Positions 41,615 through 53,940 of a stretch of DNA of 64,000 nt are shown here, in pieces. The position numbers were made by a program, and so were the translations under genes. Below the pieces are notes generated by a model that saw nothing but the letters and a program-made list of their open reading frames with translations, was not told the origin of the DNA and did no database searches. The stretch spans positions 124,001 to 188,000 of the forward strand of contig NAJO01000045.1 of the NCBI GenBank assembly GCA_002077065.1, written 5' to 3'. The DNA is from Cryoendolithus antarcticus. Its lineage: Eukaryota > Ascomycota > Dothideomycetes > Cladosporiales > Cladosporiaceae. How positions within the stretch are numbered: position 1 is the first letter of the stretch; each line of letters opens with the position of its first letter.

Positions 41615-42056
41615 GGTTGATAGTCGGAGCTTGTCGTGTGTAACTTATTGTGATCGTTGGTAAGATATGGAGATGTAAAGTGTGTGTTGCCCCAGTGTCG
41701 GTGGAGCGTCTGGACTTTGGAGAAATTTGCATCTGTTTGCAGTGGGGGGCTGAGCGGAAAGAAAAAGCTTGGTGTTGTTGTTGTGTCGATCAGGGAGAAT
41801 GGGAGATCCCGCACTCACCTTCACCCATTTCGTTCACCTGTCTTAGACAGAAGCTTCTTACGCACCTGGACTTACACTCGAAGCAGACAGCATCGATCTG
41901 CGCCACCACGGAGATACCGTGCCTCCTGATCCTGTATAGGTACGGTTTCAGCCGGGAGCTGAGCCCACATTGAAGCAGCGGTGTTCGTATTCACTACTAA
42001 CCGTCCAGTAGAGGAAAGTCGCTAATATTGTGCGCATTCAGCCATCCATCGACAAC
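41615..42056. other. Divergent intergenic region
   Basis: Between the divergent 1149-aa gene and the acidic hypothetical gene; probably a shared promoter region. Nothing else recognised. Confidence 0.45.
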
Positions 42057-43704
42057 ATGGCTTCTCAAGGCCCGGAGTCGGATCTTCTTCGTAGGTGCGA
42101 GACTTGCGAAGATACCGCTGAGCTCGCGCAGCTTGTTGAAGAGGTGGAGAACGAGCTTATGATCAAGTTCAAATACAAAGAACTTGAGGACGCGTGCTTC
42201 GCACTCTTCGTCAAGCCGGCCATGCTAAAAGAGGACCTCGCCAATGTCTACCTCTTCCTCGCGACAACATGCGACGATAGTAGATATGAAGACCGTACGT
42301 TCTGGTGGGACCGTTGCGAGGAAGTTCTGGATCGTTTGGAGGAGCAAGCGGCGGAGCATGGTACTGAATTAAGCAGCCGGTACGACCAGGTGCGCAACAG
42401 CCTGTACAATATGCAAGAGGCGGTGATGGAGAGATTGAGTAGCGCCTCCGTGTCAGATCTGGACGAGGACTCGGGGTCAGACCATGGCGATGGTCTCGCT
42501 TCCAGCACCGCCCAAAGCGCTGCTGCGACGATTGCGCTCGACACGGCGATCAGCGCTGCGATGCTGCGCAGCACTGACACTAAATCCCACGGGACGGCGG
42601 ACGATCATACTCCAGTCAGCCATATCACAGCTAGAACCGCAAAGATGACGAAGACTGATGACGGTACTTACAACGGCGGTGTGACACCGGCTTCCTCTAA
42701 TGTTCATGCGTCTGACCTCGATGTCATCACGACGTATGCTGCATCATCGGCAGACCTACCTCTGGCTATTGCCGACGTGCACCAAGCCACGAAGGACAGA
42801 CACTCATCAGCTGACAGTACGAAGATCAACGTCACAAGTCCGGCCACTTCCTCTGCTGCCCACACCACCACATCCCCTATCCTCGCACATGCTGCTGCCG
42901 CATTGACTGGCGCTGTCACCACCACTGCTCATTCCGGTGACAACGCGATGTCCGACCAAGGGCAGCATCCGTCTTTCCCTTCTGCAGCTTCGACTCTAGA
43001 AAGCCTCTACGTCAAGATCCCAACTCAACTGGCTTCCTCCCCAACGCAGACCGCTAGCTCCCCGGCCGTCACGCCACGTGTCAACGCACGCGGCGAAGAC
43101 AGTGCGGCTGAGGCTGTTCGTGGCGCTGATGCGGTCAACGACAACGAGCTGCCTGCAGTCCGCTCGGTCAGCGCTCACAGTAGGGATATTGAAGACACCG
43201 AAGGCCAAGACCCGGCGTCAGTCTCCTCCCTCGCCAATTATGAAACCACCTCTTCTCTCGTTACAGCATCAGGCACAGATGTTCCCATGTCGACTGGTGT
43301 CATCCCTGCCGGTGACGGTCCCGACGCTGGTGTGGCCACCGAAATGGCTATTCGCACTCGGGACGTTCATGGCGACATAGCGACGTCCACGGCGGAGTAT
43401 ACGGACGGCCACGGGGATGTCCATCATCGCGATGTCATGCAGACTGACGAGGATCGCAAGGCGACTGGAGAGTCCGAACAGGAGCAGAAGCGTCCTAAGG
43501 TTGGTTCTCATCCTCGCCCATTGCTTGTATGTATCATCTTACTGACAGTACCAGACTCGTCGCAATCTTCCTCCGTCGCTGCGCCGCTCCAAGAGCAATG
43601 CGGCATTTGAGGCGAAGGGGCGCTCGCGGAACTTGGGCACGGGAAAGCCTGAGAAGAGGGGGAGCCTGTTCGACATCTTCAAGCTCCGTGAGGCTGAGCA
43701 GTAG
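42057..43704 (+). CDS. Hypothetical acidic/Ser-Thr-Ala-rich protein
   Basis: Exons 42057-43499 and 43555-43704 give 530 aa. The donor is GTTGGT, a weaker but usable donor. The start MASQGPES is the first ATG in frame. Residues 1-130 look folded and helical (LLRRCETCEDTAELAQLVEE, FKYKELEDACFALFVKP), with Cys and acidic residues. Residues 140-460 are Ala/Ser/Thr-rich and disordered, and the tail is basic (KRPK joined to TRRNLPPSLRRSKSN), ending GSLFDIFKLREAEQ. The N-terminal helices vaguely recall a repeat or four-helix fold; I cannot name it. Probably cytosolic or nuclear; the basic tail might be a nuclear signal. Confidence 0.7.
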
Positions 43705-44004
43705 TGGACTAGCGGTGGCGGACATGGCACGGTTTGGCTGCTAGTAAGGAGAGATATGGGCATGGCTAGGGATTCATGCTCATCTGAAGTCGATGATGGC
43801 ATTTGCTAGCTTACTTAGCTTTGCCAAGAATAATGCCTCAGGCAGCAGGGTCTTTCGATTTCGCGTGTGATCGCCTGCAGCTGCCGAACATTGCCGAAGT
43901 CTAAAAGTTTATCTCGGGCATGCAGTGTCTTCTCCAGTCACAAAACATTCAATACACTGCATAAGACCTATCGTACCACCTCTCCGCTCCCTACGAACGA
44001 CACA

Positions 44005-45406
44005 ATGGCTTCCAAAACTGCATCCCGAGCTCTCCGCAGCTCATTGAAGCAGCTGAGCGCACCACGCGTGCAGCAGAGGACATTCGTGTCAGCTGTCAAC
44101 GCTGCGAGCAGACCTACCCTCCTGCCAGCAGCGAAGACTGCGACCGCGACCTTCCAGCAGCAGTCGAGAGGCGCAAAGACGATTGACTTTGCTGGGCACA
44201 AGGAGAAGGTGTTTGGTGCGTAGCGCTGAGCTTGAGGTGTTCAGGAGGTCATTGGCTGATACCTTACAGAGCGCGATGACTGGCCACGCGACAAGCTGCT
44301 TGTGAGTGTTACTGCTTGCAGAAGCCTCAGGAGGCATTGCATACGGTATAACAGTGCATAAAGCTCACTCATCGGTAGGAATACTTCAAGAATGACACCC
44401 TCGCCCTCATTGGCTACGGCTCGCAGGGCCATGGCCAAGGCTTGAACCTCCGCGACAATGGCTTGAACGTGATTGTCGGCGTGCGGAAGAACGGTCAGAG
44501 CTGGAAAGAGGCAATCCAAGATGGCTGGCAGCCGGGTAAGAACCTGTTCGAGGTCGACGAGGCGATCAAGCAGGGCACAATTATCATGAACCTGCTCTCC
44601 GACGCTGCGCAATCCGAGACTTGGCCGCACATCAAGCCCATGCTCACCAAGGGCAAGGTTTGTTGCTTGCGATGTCATTCTTTCACTGCGCCACCCACTG
44701 ACTTTCTCCGCAGACCCTCTACTTCTCCCACGGCTTCTCCCCCGTCTTCAAGGACCAGACCAAGGTTGAGGTCCCCTCCGACATTGACGTGATCCTCGTC
44801 GCGCCCAAAGGCTCCGGTCGCACTGTCCGCACCCTCTTCAAAGAGGGCCGCGGCATCAACTCCTCCGTGGCTGTCTGGCAAGACGTCACCGGCAAAGCCC
44901 TCGAGAAGGCCACCGCCATGGGTGTCGCCGTCGGCTCAGGCTACATGTACGAGACGACCTTCGAGAAGGAAGTCTACTCTGACCTTTACGGCGAGCGCGG
45001 CTGCCTCATGGGCGGCATCCACGGCATGTTCCTCGCCCAATACGAGGTCCTCCGCGAGAATGGCCACTCCCCAAGCGAAGCCTTCAACGAGACCGTCGAG
45101 GAGGCCACCCAGTCCCTCTACCCGCTCATCGCTGCCAACGGCATGGACTACATGTACGCCGCCTGCTCGACCACCGCCCGCCGCGGTGCCATCGACTGGA
45201 GCGCGAAGTTCAAGAGCAACCTGAAGCCGCTGTTCCAGGAGCTGTACAAGAGCGTCAAGGATGGCGAGGAGACGCGCCGTACTATGGAGTATGCTGGTCG
45301 TCCGGACTACCGCGAGGCTTTCGAGAAGGAGATGGAGGAGATCCGCGAGCTGGAGATCTGGCGCGCCGGTAAGGCTGTGCGGTCGCTGCGTCCTGAGAAC
45401 GCGTAG
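44005..45406 (+). CDS. ILV5: Ketol-acid reductoisomerase, mitochondrial (branched-chain amino acids)
   Basis: Converts acetolactate and acetohydroxybutyrate to the dihydroxy acids of valine and isoleucine synthesis, using NADPH and Mg2+. Exons 44005-44215, 44270-44301, 44379-44657 and 44714-45406 give 404 aa. Exon 2 is only 32 nt. The N-terminal 60 residues are basic and Ser/Ala-rich, a mitochondrial presequence. The NADPH motif IGYGSQGHGQGLNLRD lies near residue 90, then GWQPGKNLFEVDEA, LLSDAAQSETW, YFSHGFSPVF, VAPKGSGRTVR, and the metal-site acidic residues in EVYSDLYGERGCLMGG and later ETVEEATQSLYPLI. In yeast Ilv5 also helps maintain mitochondrial DNA. All expected motifs are present. Confidence 0.95.
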
Positions 45407-46816
45407 AGCTGGCGTTCTAGGGTCGCTGTGGCTGTTGTGGGGACGATTGGCTGGATGGCTCTTGCGGGACTCTTCCGGACGACGTTCTCTGGGATGCGTT
45501 GGACAGCTAGGGCTGAGGAGACGTTGGAGCGAGAGGAAGAGCATGCGAATGCGGAAAAGTCTTGATCTTCGGTGTGGGCATATTTCGCTGGACGCTCGAG
45601 GATCACTGCCCTACGGCTCCTGTGGGGGAGGATAGTACTGGTTTACCTTCTGATACCCTGTGTATCTAGTATTGTTTCGAGGCTACCCCATGTGTTCTTA
45701 CTGCCTTGACCTTTCACGCTTAACACCGACGATGGAACTTGTGAGTATTGAGTGTTAGAGCGATCTGGCTTCCATGTAAGTGTACCACTGCACGTATGAT
45801 TCCGCCAAGCAGCTATCTGTCAACAGGGCCTTGTTCCATTGCCTCTGCCTTGTCTGTCCATGCGCACAGCTTCCTCACCCCTAGGGAATCCTCCTCAAAC
45901 AGCGCTCGTCTGCGGAAAGCATAAGCTCTGGCCTTGGAAGTCGTTCCGTGGATGTCGCAACTGGAGCAATCGTATTCGGCCATCGTGGCAAGCGGCTCGG
46001 AGGCCACGACGAGCAGAGCAGCACTTCAGAGAAGACATCGCCGGCTGTGGGCAAGGGGGTTTGGGGGCGGTGACTGATGGATTCTGCGGAGCAATGAAGA
46101 TAAGCAAGCATGCGAACGGGAGGCTTCAGAAACAGGACCACTCGAAGATGCTCAAGGTACGTTCCACCAACGCGTTCAATGTAGTGGGCTGAGTGGAAGC
46201 TGACATGGGATCCATATAAAGATCGCTTTCCGGCACCCGCCCTTTGACGATATGAGTTGTAGCTTGCTATGACCCTTGCGGAGATGATACATGACATAGT
46301 GGCGAAGAGCAGTACATGGAGCAGTGAAGACAGTGAACGCAGGACGAGGGTCCAAGGCAGTGTCTGACTAGGACCTGCTGCCCCAGCTCGCCATGTAGGA
46401 TCTGTAGGTATTCTCGGTAGTCATTTCCTTACCAGAAACAACATTGAGTGCATTTGAGTTGCATACCTGTGCTGCTCGTACAGATATCAGGTTTCAGGGG
46501 TGCCGAGAAGTGGCAATTGACATAGCCAACCACAGCAACTGGAATAACGTGACTTCACAACCCGACACTACAACCTCGACAATAACACCGACACTCAAAA
46601 ACTTTCTCGTGACTTGCTATTGTCCTGCTGATCAATTGCGACCAGCCACTCGACCTACACACACTTGTGCATCGATATCAAATCCTCGAGGTATCAACAT
46701 ATCTTCTCGACTTCCAGCAAGCACATCCACTCAACACCAACATCACATACGAAGCGCGACACCGATCCTCGAACACGCATCCCCCACCACCACAACCCTC
46801 ACCTCCAACAGCAAGC
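45407..46816. other. Gene-poor interval of 1.4 kb
   Basis: Overlapping frames at 45839-46192 (plus) and 45881-46297 (minus) look like mutual shadows. No RNA gene recognised. The right part, about 46540-46816, is CA-rich and C-poor in coding features, fitting a 5' UTR of the next gene. Confidence 0.4.
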
Positions 46817-49113
46817 ATGGCGCAAGTCGCCAAACCCACAGACAAGAAATTCGACCCCAAGTCAATCCCCAACTGGGGCACCCAGGTCCCTGCAGTCACC
46901 ACCGCAACCTCGATCAAAGACTTCACCGATTTTGGACGCTCTCTGGCAGACGCCCAGGACGTGTCTAGTCGCCACAACGGCCTCCTCGTCGACGGCTTCG
47001 CGCAGCCGCCGTTCAAAGGCGCGTTTGGCGAGAAGGTGCCTGGTACGGGACCGCTGCCGGAGGCAAGAGTGGCGAAGGGGAGGAATTATGCGAGTTTGGT
47101 TGTGATGAGGGGGTTGGGTATGTTTGCTCTCCTCTCTCTTCCTCTAGCCATTGTCCTATGAGCGCATGCACTGACGAGCAGGCAGGTACGGCAAAGGATT
47201 GGGTGTTGTTTGACTTCAAGCGCGGATGGCCCAAGGCTTTGAAGCAGCCCCCGGCGCTGTTTGTGAAGTTTCAGGAGTTCAGGCCAGGCAACAAGAGGGT
47301 TGTGTTGTTCAATGAGGGGTCTGGGAACGTCACGCTGAAGTCTACGCCAATGTGTCTGGAGGGGAAGGGGGTGGAGTATACGAAAAGTGGGCCGAAGATT
47401 GTTGAGGCTGCTGATGTTCAAGTTGCCACGGGCAGTGGAGGCGGGAATGTCAGCAATCCCAATGGAGCTGGAGATCCTGGGACGCTTACTAGCGGAGGTT
47501 CCACGCAAGACGGGCTCATCGAAGAGCGCCCGAAGAAGCAGAGCGCTGCAGCGTTGTCAGCTGCTCGCAAGATGGCAGCCGCGATGAAGTCTGACCAAGC
47601 CCCAGAGTCTGCCCTTCGCAGCACGCTGCGTAGAGCTCCGGTTGAGGCTGCTGGCAAAGCATTATCGAAGAAGCCAAACACCATCGCCTCGTCGAAGGCA
47701 GTTGCGACAATGCCTACTGGTGTCGAAAGTCAGATGGCCACCAGTGCCAACACCACGAAGACTATCATGACCGGCAATCAAGCCAAGAATGCCTCGAATA
47801 CCATTCGTAACCTGGATGCCGCCACATCCAATGCCGAAGATATCACAGAGCCCATCACTCGTTCCAGCACTTCAAGCACAGACATAACCAATCGAACTGG
47901 CAGTTCCACGGCGAAGACCGCGTCAGTCACGTCCACGATCTCGGAGAGTGCCATGTCGTCCGCCAATGCAGAGGTCTCCGTGCCCAAAGTTGTGCGGAAG
48001 GCAGCTACGGTAAAAGCTCGCAGGGCCAAACAAGCCGTCGAGCGCAAGGAGGAGCTGCCAACAAAGTCCTCCAGAAAGCGCAAAGCAGAAGTAGAGACTC
48101 CGTCCTCCGACACTCTCGAACTGTCGTCGTCCTCCACCGCTGCCGAAGAACGCTCGACTACACCGCCGACCAAGAAGCAGAAGCTCACTGATGAGTCTGC
48201 TGCTGTCATCGCCACTGTAGAGGCTCCAGTTCCCCCAATCTCGGCATCCGCGACCGGTCCACCCGCCTCGATGCCTACCATCACGGCTCCACCATCTCCC
48301 AAGAAGCGCAACAAGCACTACAATGTCCCACCAAGAGAGCTCCCCGCTCGCGAAGGCCGCGGTAAGAATAGCAGGCTGAACCCGGCCATGGTAGGCACTC
48401 TTGAGAGCATCGAGCCTACGAGCAGGAAACGCAAGGCTGCTGCGGTCAAGCCGGAAGTGGTCGAAGAGCCCGTGGCGAAGAAGATAAAGCGCAGTGCTGT
48501 CACGGCTGAACGTGAGGGTACAGTGGCACCAAATGACGCTCCCGTCGAGATCGAGCGCAAGAGCAGCAGAGCAGTTCCGGTGGCGAAGACCGTTCCGAAG
48601 CAGGCGATCAAGAAGATCGCCAAGCAGTCAGATGGGCTACCACCCCAGCCGGCGATGAAGGAGACATCATCAGCCGACATGCTCGATGCGGCATTGAAGA
48701 TCGTTGCAGCAGAGAGAAACGCCATACCGGCCACACAAGCCGAAGCGTCAAAGAAGGTTACGAAGAAGTTGACTGCCCTCTCCGCTACAGTCGGACCCAC
48801 CACGGAGGAGGACAGTACCTCTGCCCAGCCAGCCGCTTCCACGAATACAAAGAAGAAGCCTGTCGCCACGCCTGCGCTCCCCGCTGCTACGAAGAAGAGC
48901 ACGCGCAAACAGACTGCGCTTCCCGCCGCACCCCCATCACCGATCAAGAAGACCGCCAGGAAGCCAGTGAGGAAAGAAGGCACCACCGTTGGCGTCGATC
49001 TGGTCATCAAAGGCAAAGTGTCCAAGATCCGCCAGCGTGCACCGCCGAAGCCAAAGCAGACACCGGTCAATGTGGTGGAGTCCGAGAGCGGGAGCGACGA
49101 GATGGAGCTTTGA
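46817..49113 (+). CDS. Hypothetical basic, probably nuclear protein with an N-terminal folded domain
   Basis: Exons 46817-47117 and 47186-49113 give 742 aa; the intron is GTATGT...GCAG and the joined sequence reads VVMRGLGTAKDWVLFDFKRG. Residues 1-190 look folded, with motifs PNWGTQVPAVT, NGLLVDGFAQPPF, WVLFDFKRGWPKAL and VTLKSTPMCLEG. I do not recognise the fold. From 190 on the chain is Ala/Lys/Ser/Thr-rich, with many basic runs (KKRNKHY, KKIKRS, SRKRKAE) and proline-spaced segments reminiscent of linker-histone-like or chromatin-associated tails. It ends with an acidic ESESGSDEMEL. This suggests a nuclear DNA- or chromatin-binding protein; no catalytic motif is visible. Confidence 0.7.
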
Positions 49114-50984
49114 GGAGAGGATCGACGAAGTCACTTATGGTATGGAGTTGTTGTGAGGAGCGCAGTAAGGGACTGGAGGTAGAGAGGTGTCTCTTCACGA
49201 GAGTACGATTGACGACGAATCATGAAGTTTAATGATGTGAATGATTACGAAGCACGATGGGAGAGGGAAGCGTGATGGATGAGAGATACCCACAAGTTGG
49301 TGATGCAGTTGGAGAGTTGCGTTGCAGTCTATGCAACTCAGCTGCGAGGGCCACTTGACTGCAGTTGAGAGCGCTTGAGGTTTCACGTTGGCGGATGGTT
49401 GAATACCTCGGAGAAGTGTACGGCAGCAGCTGCAGTGCTAGAGTGTACCATTATTCGCTTCTACTGCGATATCTCCGTCCCGTGTAATTGGTTTCTCTTG
49501 ACCCGACGGCGCAAGATGTGATGATCGTTGGCCGTGTACGAGTAAACTGTGGCAAAGTCCTGTCTTGGCAAGACCGACATCGTATCATCAGGCTGTGCCC
49601 CATTCGGGAAGTATAGATGAACGCGGAGATGGAGTCCGTTTTCTTTTGCTCTGATCAAGCCGTGTCTGTCCTGTTCGACCACGTTGGAAACTGCAGCCTC
49701 TCGCCCTGGCCAAAGTCAAGGCGGCACGATGATGGACCGTCATTGCGCCGAGATGGACTTTAATGCCTCACGCGTCCCACGGGCAAGAGGAGTCGCTTCG
49801 CCCAGCGGCAAGTAGATCCTATCTGCAACAGGCCAAGATCGCTTTCCCAGCGCATGACACCGCTGTCAATCCCAAACACGACGATGATCCACCACGGTCA
49901 CCGTGGCCGTGTACGCAGACCCCCCGCACCTCCGTTGCAACACGCACAGCAGCGCGCGCAGCACTTCGTAGGTAGCTCCGCTTCGATGACCGTCCCTCCC
50001 ATCTCACCCGCCGCATCGCAAGCCGCTATCGCGATCTCGAAACCCGCTGGCATGTCTGCACGACCATGAGCACGTTCTCGCAATCTAGGCTCGGAGCTGC
50101 CGGACTCGACACCGCTGCCGTTCCCGCGCAAGCATCTTAAGCACTCTCGGATGCATAGCGAGCCGCGCGGGGGTATCGCCGCTGAAGTGTGCTGGTAGTC
50201 TGCAGATCTGGCGCGGGTAGATTGGCATCAGGACCGGACTCCGGCGAGCAAGTGTTTGGGGAAGATGTACGGTATTTTATCCGTTAATGTCGGTGTCGTA
50301 GACAGATCAGTCAGCCAAGGGTTGTATAGCTTGTGACGGGTCGTGTAAGTTTTGTACTGGGTTCGACGGAGGTGGACATTCCCAGGTGGAACGATATGCG
50401 CGGATGTTGCAGGGACTGCGTACTGGCGGCGATAACGCCACTCAAACAGGCGAGATCACTGAAATCTGCAGTGGCTCGACAATGGTCCACAGCTTCCGCA
50501 GACATGTGACCGCGCATTAGTGCGTGCTAAAATAGCGTGCATCTGATGGCGTCTTGCCCCATTGCAGCCGGTCTACGCAGAACCTTGATCTAGCCTTATT
50601 GATGGTGTACTCCGTGGAGATAGGTCCGATAGACGCACCTGGGTCCGTTGTGAGAAAGGTGGCTCGACACGGCCAAGCAATCACGGAGTAAAGTCCGTAA
50701 CTTCCTAGACCTCACTTGTGTGGGTCGATCGACGGCCATCTGCCGTAGTCGATCTGGCCGTTGATATAGACTGCCGTGAGGCGCATGGCGTGTCACTGGC
50801 CGGTGTGAGACAGGGGTTTGGCGGCTAACGCAGGATGCTTACCTTCAAACCAGGACGCCTGGTATGACTCGCGGCGCGCGTAAACGCTCTGCCTATCGGT
50901 AGTGGATCCTCGAGGTGGCGTGTAAGAGGCCACCCTAGCCAGCCACGGTGCCGTGAGATGTAAACGTAATCGAGATGTCGGCAC
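49114..50984. other. Gene-poor stretch of 1.9 kb
   Basis: Frames such as 49763-49975 (plus) and 49898-50131 (minus) lack protein features. The right end may hold more exons of the adjacent Zn2Cys6 gene, because a possible donor (GTATGA) follows the last clear exon, but no downstream exon matches a known fungal-TF domain. Confidence 0.4.
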
Positions 50985-51785
50985 TCATACCCATTCGCGA
51001 TGTATATCCTGTGGCGAGATTGAGCTTCTCGAATCCGACGTGCCAGGGGATGAGTAGGGACCGGAGCCAGCAGACATGATGCTGCCTTTGCGTTGTTGCA
51101 GCGTGAGGAAGTCCCCTACGTGGACTGTTCCTGTAGGCGGGATATCGACAACTGATCGCAGTGGCGGAAGATTGACCATCGCCATGTCGCTACGGGTCGG
51201 GGCTGGGTGGGGAGCAGACTCCACACGTGTTAGAGGAGAAGGCTCCTTCGATATTGAAGCTTCGCGAACGGCGTGTACCAGTGCGCCAATGTCGCCACCA
51301 TGGTGATTCGAGCGAATGTGGCGGTAGATCTCCTGGGCTTCTACCTCGGGGCGCGACTGGATCAATGACAGGAGCGTTCGGTAGTTGTCGCGCTCGCGCT
51401 CAAGGTCATGATTCTTGCGTCGCAGCGCCGACCACCGGCTTTCGCCTGCTTCGACTTGGTATTGGCACGCTGTGTTGAGTGCTTGACATCTTGTGCATGA
51501 TGGACTATGTGATGTCAGCCCAACTCAGAATTTTCGAAGGGATCTCATTGTCCGCCTACCGTACGCCATCGCACTAGGATCGAGTCAGCGAGGTTACTAA
51601 GAATTGTTGTAGGATTTGCAACACACCTTTGACTTTCGCTTCCGACAAGCACTGCATGCACTTTCGATCAACTGACGTTTCGGCATCGAGTCCCTCTTGT
51701 AAGGCGAAGGCATCGCTTGACTCCCTCCCGCACTACCAGAGCCCTCCTGACCGTGAGCCTGAGCCATATCGATGGCGGCAGACAT
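50985..51785 (-). CDS. Zn2Cys6 transcription factor, apparently short, with a 14-nt microexon
   Basis: Exons 51785-51627, 51573-51560 (14 nt) and 51504-50985. Joined, the cluster reads CSACRKRKSKC, DGVRPSCTRC, QALNTAC, a perfect CX2CX6CX6CX2CX6C Gal4-type zinc cluster, so the microexon is needed to supply the third Cys (CDGVR). It is followed by a coiled-coil stretch (SRWSALRRKNHDLERERDNYR) and a linker, then a stop at about residue 230 after PQDIHREW. Related factors run 500-700 aa and carry a fungal-TF middle homology domain. That part is absent here, so the gene is either truncated or continues through introns I could not identify. Nuclear DNA-binding protein; target unknown. Confidence 0.65.
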
Positions 51786-53439
51786 ATCGCAAGTTGCGTT
51801 GCAAAAGACGGGCGACACGACCCGCGCCTACGCGAGGCGGACATGCAACTCTTATCAAGCGTATGCATGTCTGATGAGATGAGGGCGAGGCTCAGAGGCA
51901 CGTCACATTTACAACGCGAGCATCCGTGCAGGCGTGTAGACGAAGGTCCACCGGATGGATCGACGCACGAACCTTGCAGCCACGTCGAACGCAAAAGTGT
52001 GTGGAGAAAAATTCTCGCTAGGGCGATACGGCTGCCCGGGAGCGAGCCAGGGCCGCTCAAAGCCAGAGCCGAGCCCAACGGCGATGGGGTTGGCGGAGGT
52101 GACCAGTGCGAGCATGCAAGTCACAAGTCAGGGGCCCAGGCGGTACGGACTGGGGACCGTGAGCGGGCTGACTTTACAAACAACAAGCTCGGCGATATCT
52201 CCGAGGGATCTCCAAGGGGAACAGTCCGATACCTCAAAAGAGTCTTGTCTTGCATCTCAAACGAATGATCGATAGATCTGCGTAAGGAGGCCGTAGATCT
52301 GGTGCTGAACGAGTGTAGTGCGCAAGACAGCTCTCGTCACTTCGCCCAGCTCGCGAACAGGGTACTGGAGAGCGCTTCAAAAGTGACTACCGCAGCTTGA
52401 TGGGGGCAGAAACTTGCTGCCCCATGAGCAGGTACCGCTGCATCGGGTTTGTGGGTTCTGCATCTCCGCAGCGTGCTCCATTCGGCATATTCTCCCACCG
52501 AGTCGGCATACGATATGAGTGACCGGAGCCTATGTACTGTGCAGTCGGGTCGGGCTCTCACATCGTCGAGAGCGCATTTGACACGCTGCTCCACGTCCCT
52601 GCATTTCAGGAAACGCGCTTGTGATCGCTTGACATGCCCCTGACACGAGAATGCCATGATGTCCTGCTACAAGCTTAGCGCGCCATCGTCGATCTGACTC
52701 GGCAGTGACTTTCAGCCTACGGCTTTCGGAGGAAAGTCGCTGACGTGGATGCGCTGTGCGAAGAGTCGAGACCTCGTTTGCATTGGCGAGGTTGCCCAAG
52801 TCTCGTATTTTCGGAGTCACTTTCGCAGCTACAATAACCATCGCTCTGGGCACGACTTACACTTCCCTAGACCCGTATTGGCCACAAGGCTCTGGCCGCT
52901 TCGAATTGTGGCGAACATGAACGGAGCTCGCTCCTACCCGTCTTGCCGGCTGCCGCTCTAGGATTGATGCCGCGCAGCCACAAACTGAAATGTCTATGTC
53001 TTCAAGACCATCACGTTCTAACAGATGCAGTCACACTGTCCACTGCAGTGGCGTCCTGCAGGAAGCAGCTAACAAAGCTAAAGGATCGCTCGGTTCCGAC
53101 CACACGCACGTGGGCATGCGGTTCTTGGTCACTTCTAGATGCATTGCGGCGCATAGCAGCATGGCTTGGCGTAAACCAATTGTGGTCTAGATTCTTGAGA
53201 GTACTATCTACCACGTGCCCTCCGGAGAAACTAACAACGTGGGCGTGGTGGGATTTGGCATCGCGTGGCTGGATCGCTCCATGCAAACATGCCACATGGA
53301 GGAGATGGACGAGCTCGGGGTTGTACCCAAGATGAGTACGAGATACATATCCAACGTCAACGTAAGTTCGAGGCCGCATATGGTATGCGCCCGTCATCGG
53401 AATATAGATTGCAAGCGTCACTGTTTCTCCGATCAATCT
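51786..53439. other. Gene-poor stretch of 1.65 kb
   Basis: Contains the promoter of the Zn2Cys6 gene. Frames on both strands (for example 51717-52268 plus, 52337-52657 minus, 53011-53436 minus) show no family resemblance. No RNA gene or clear repeat seen. Confidence 0.35.
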
Positions 53440-53704
53440 CTACTGTATTACTGAGCGACATACTAAAACCCTGCCAATTATCACCTTATGAATTGCTGGC
53501 AATATGCCCACTGGTCGAAGATAGCCGTATCGCAGCTCCGCAGGTCTCGACTCGGCCCAAGAGCAAGAGTGGGAATCACGGTCGCGGTATGCCGAACGAG
53601 CGGAGCATATGCATACAGTACTGTACACGTAGCTGGGAAAGCCTGCAAATGGCACATGTCCGGAAGTCCCATCTCTTTGTATGCATATCTCGGGTAAGCT
53701 CGTA

Positions 53705-53940
53705 TGCATATCTAGCATCGTCGATAGAGCGCTGTCAGACATCTTGCGAACAAGCATTTGATGCTCGTAGGCTTTCCTCCGTAGCAAATCAGCATCCTGA
53801 CTCTGAGTGCGCACGGCATCTTCGAGCCGGCTTCGCGCTGCAACAGATCCGCTGATCCGGTCTCGTTCAGCACTTACGAGCTCGTCCTAACCTGTCGTTC
53901 AGGTCGTGGAGAACAGATGCGTCCTTGAGCGTCTTGGCTG
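53705..53940 (-). pseudogene. Coiled-coil gene fragment (two joinable exons)
   Basis: Reading the minus strand, a stretch ending at 53878 (ASVLHDLNDRLGRA) can be joined across a 40-nt GTAAGT...TTGCAG intron to 53837, continuing PRSRLEDAVRTQSQDADLLR and RKAYEHQMLVRKMSDSALST. This is heptad-like and looks like coding sequence, unlike its surroundings. I find no credible start upstream of 53940 and no credible continuation below about 53705, so it may be a decayed or transcript-dependent gene. The bounds are approximate and the function is unknown. Confidence 0.3.

Noticed and set aside
48318..49070. Long minus-strand frame, Val/Phe/Ala-rich, 250 codons
   Set aside because: It lies exactly antisense to the Lys/Ala-rich coding exon on the plus strand; the composition is the mirror of that repeat-rich codon use.
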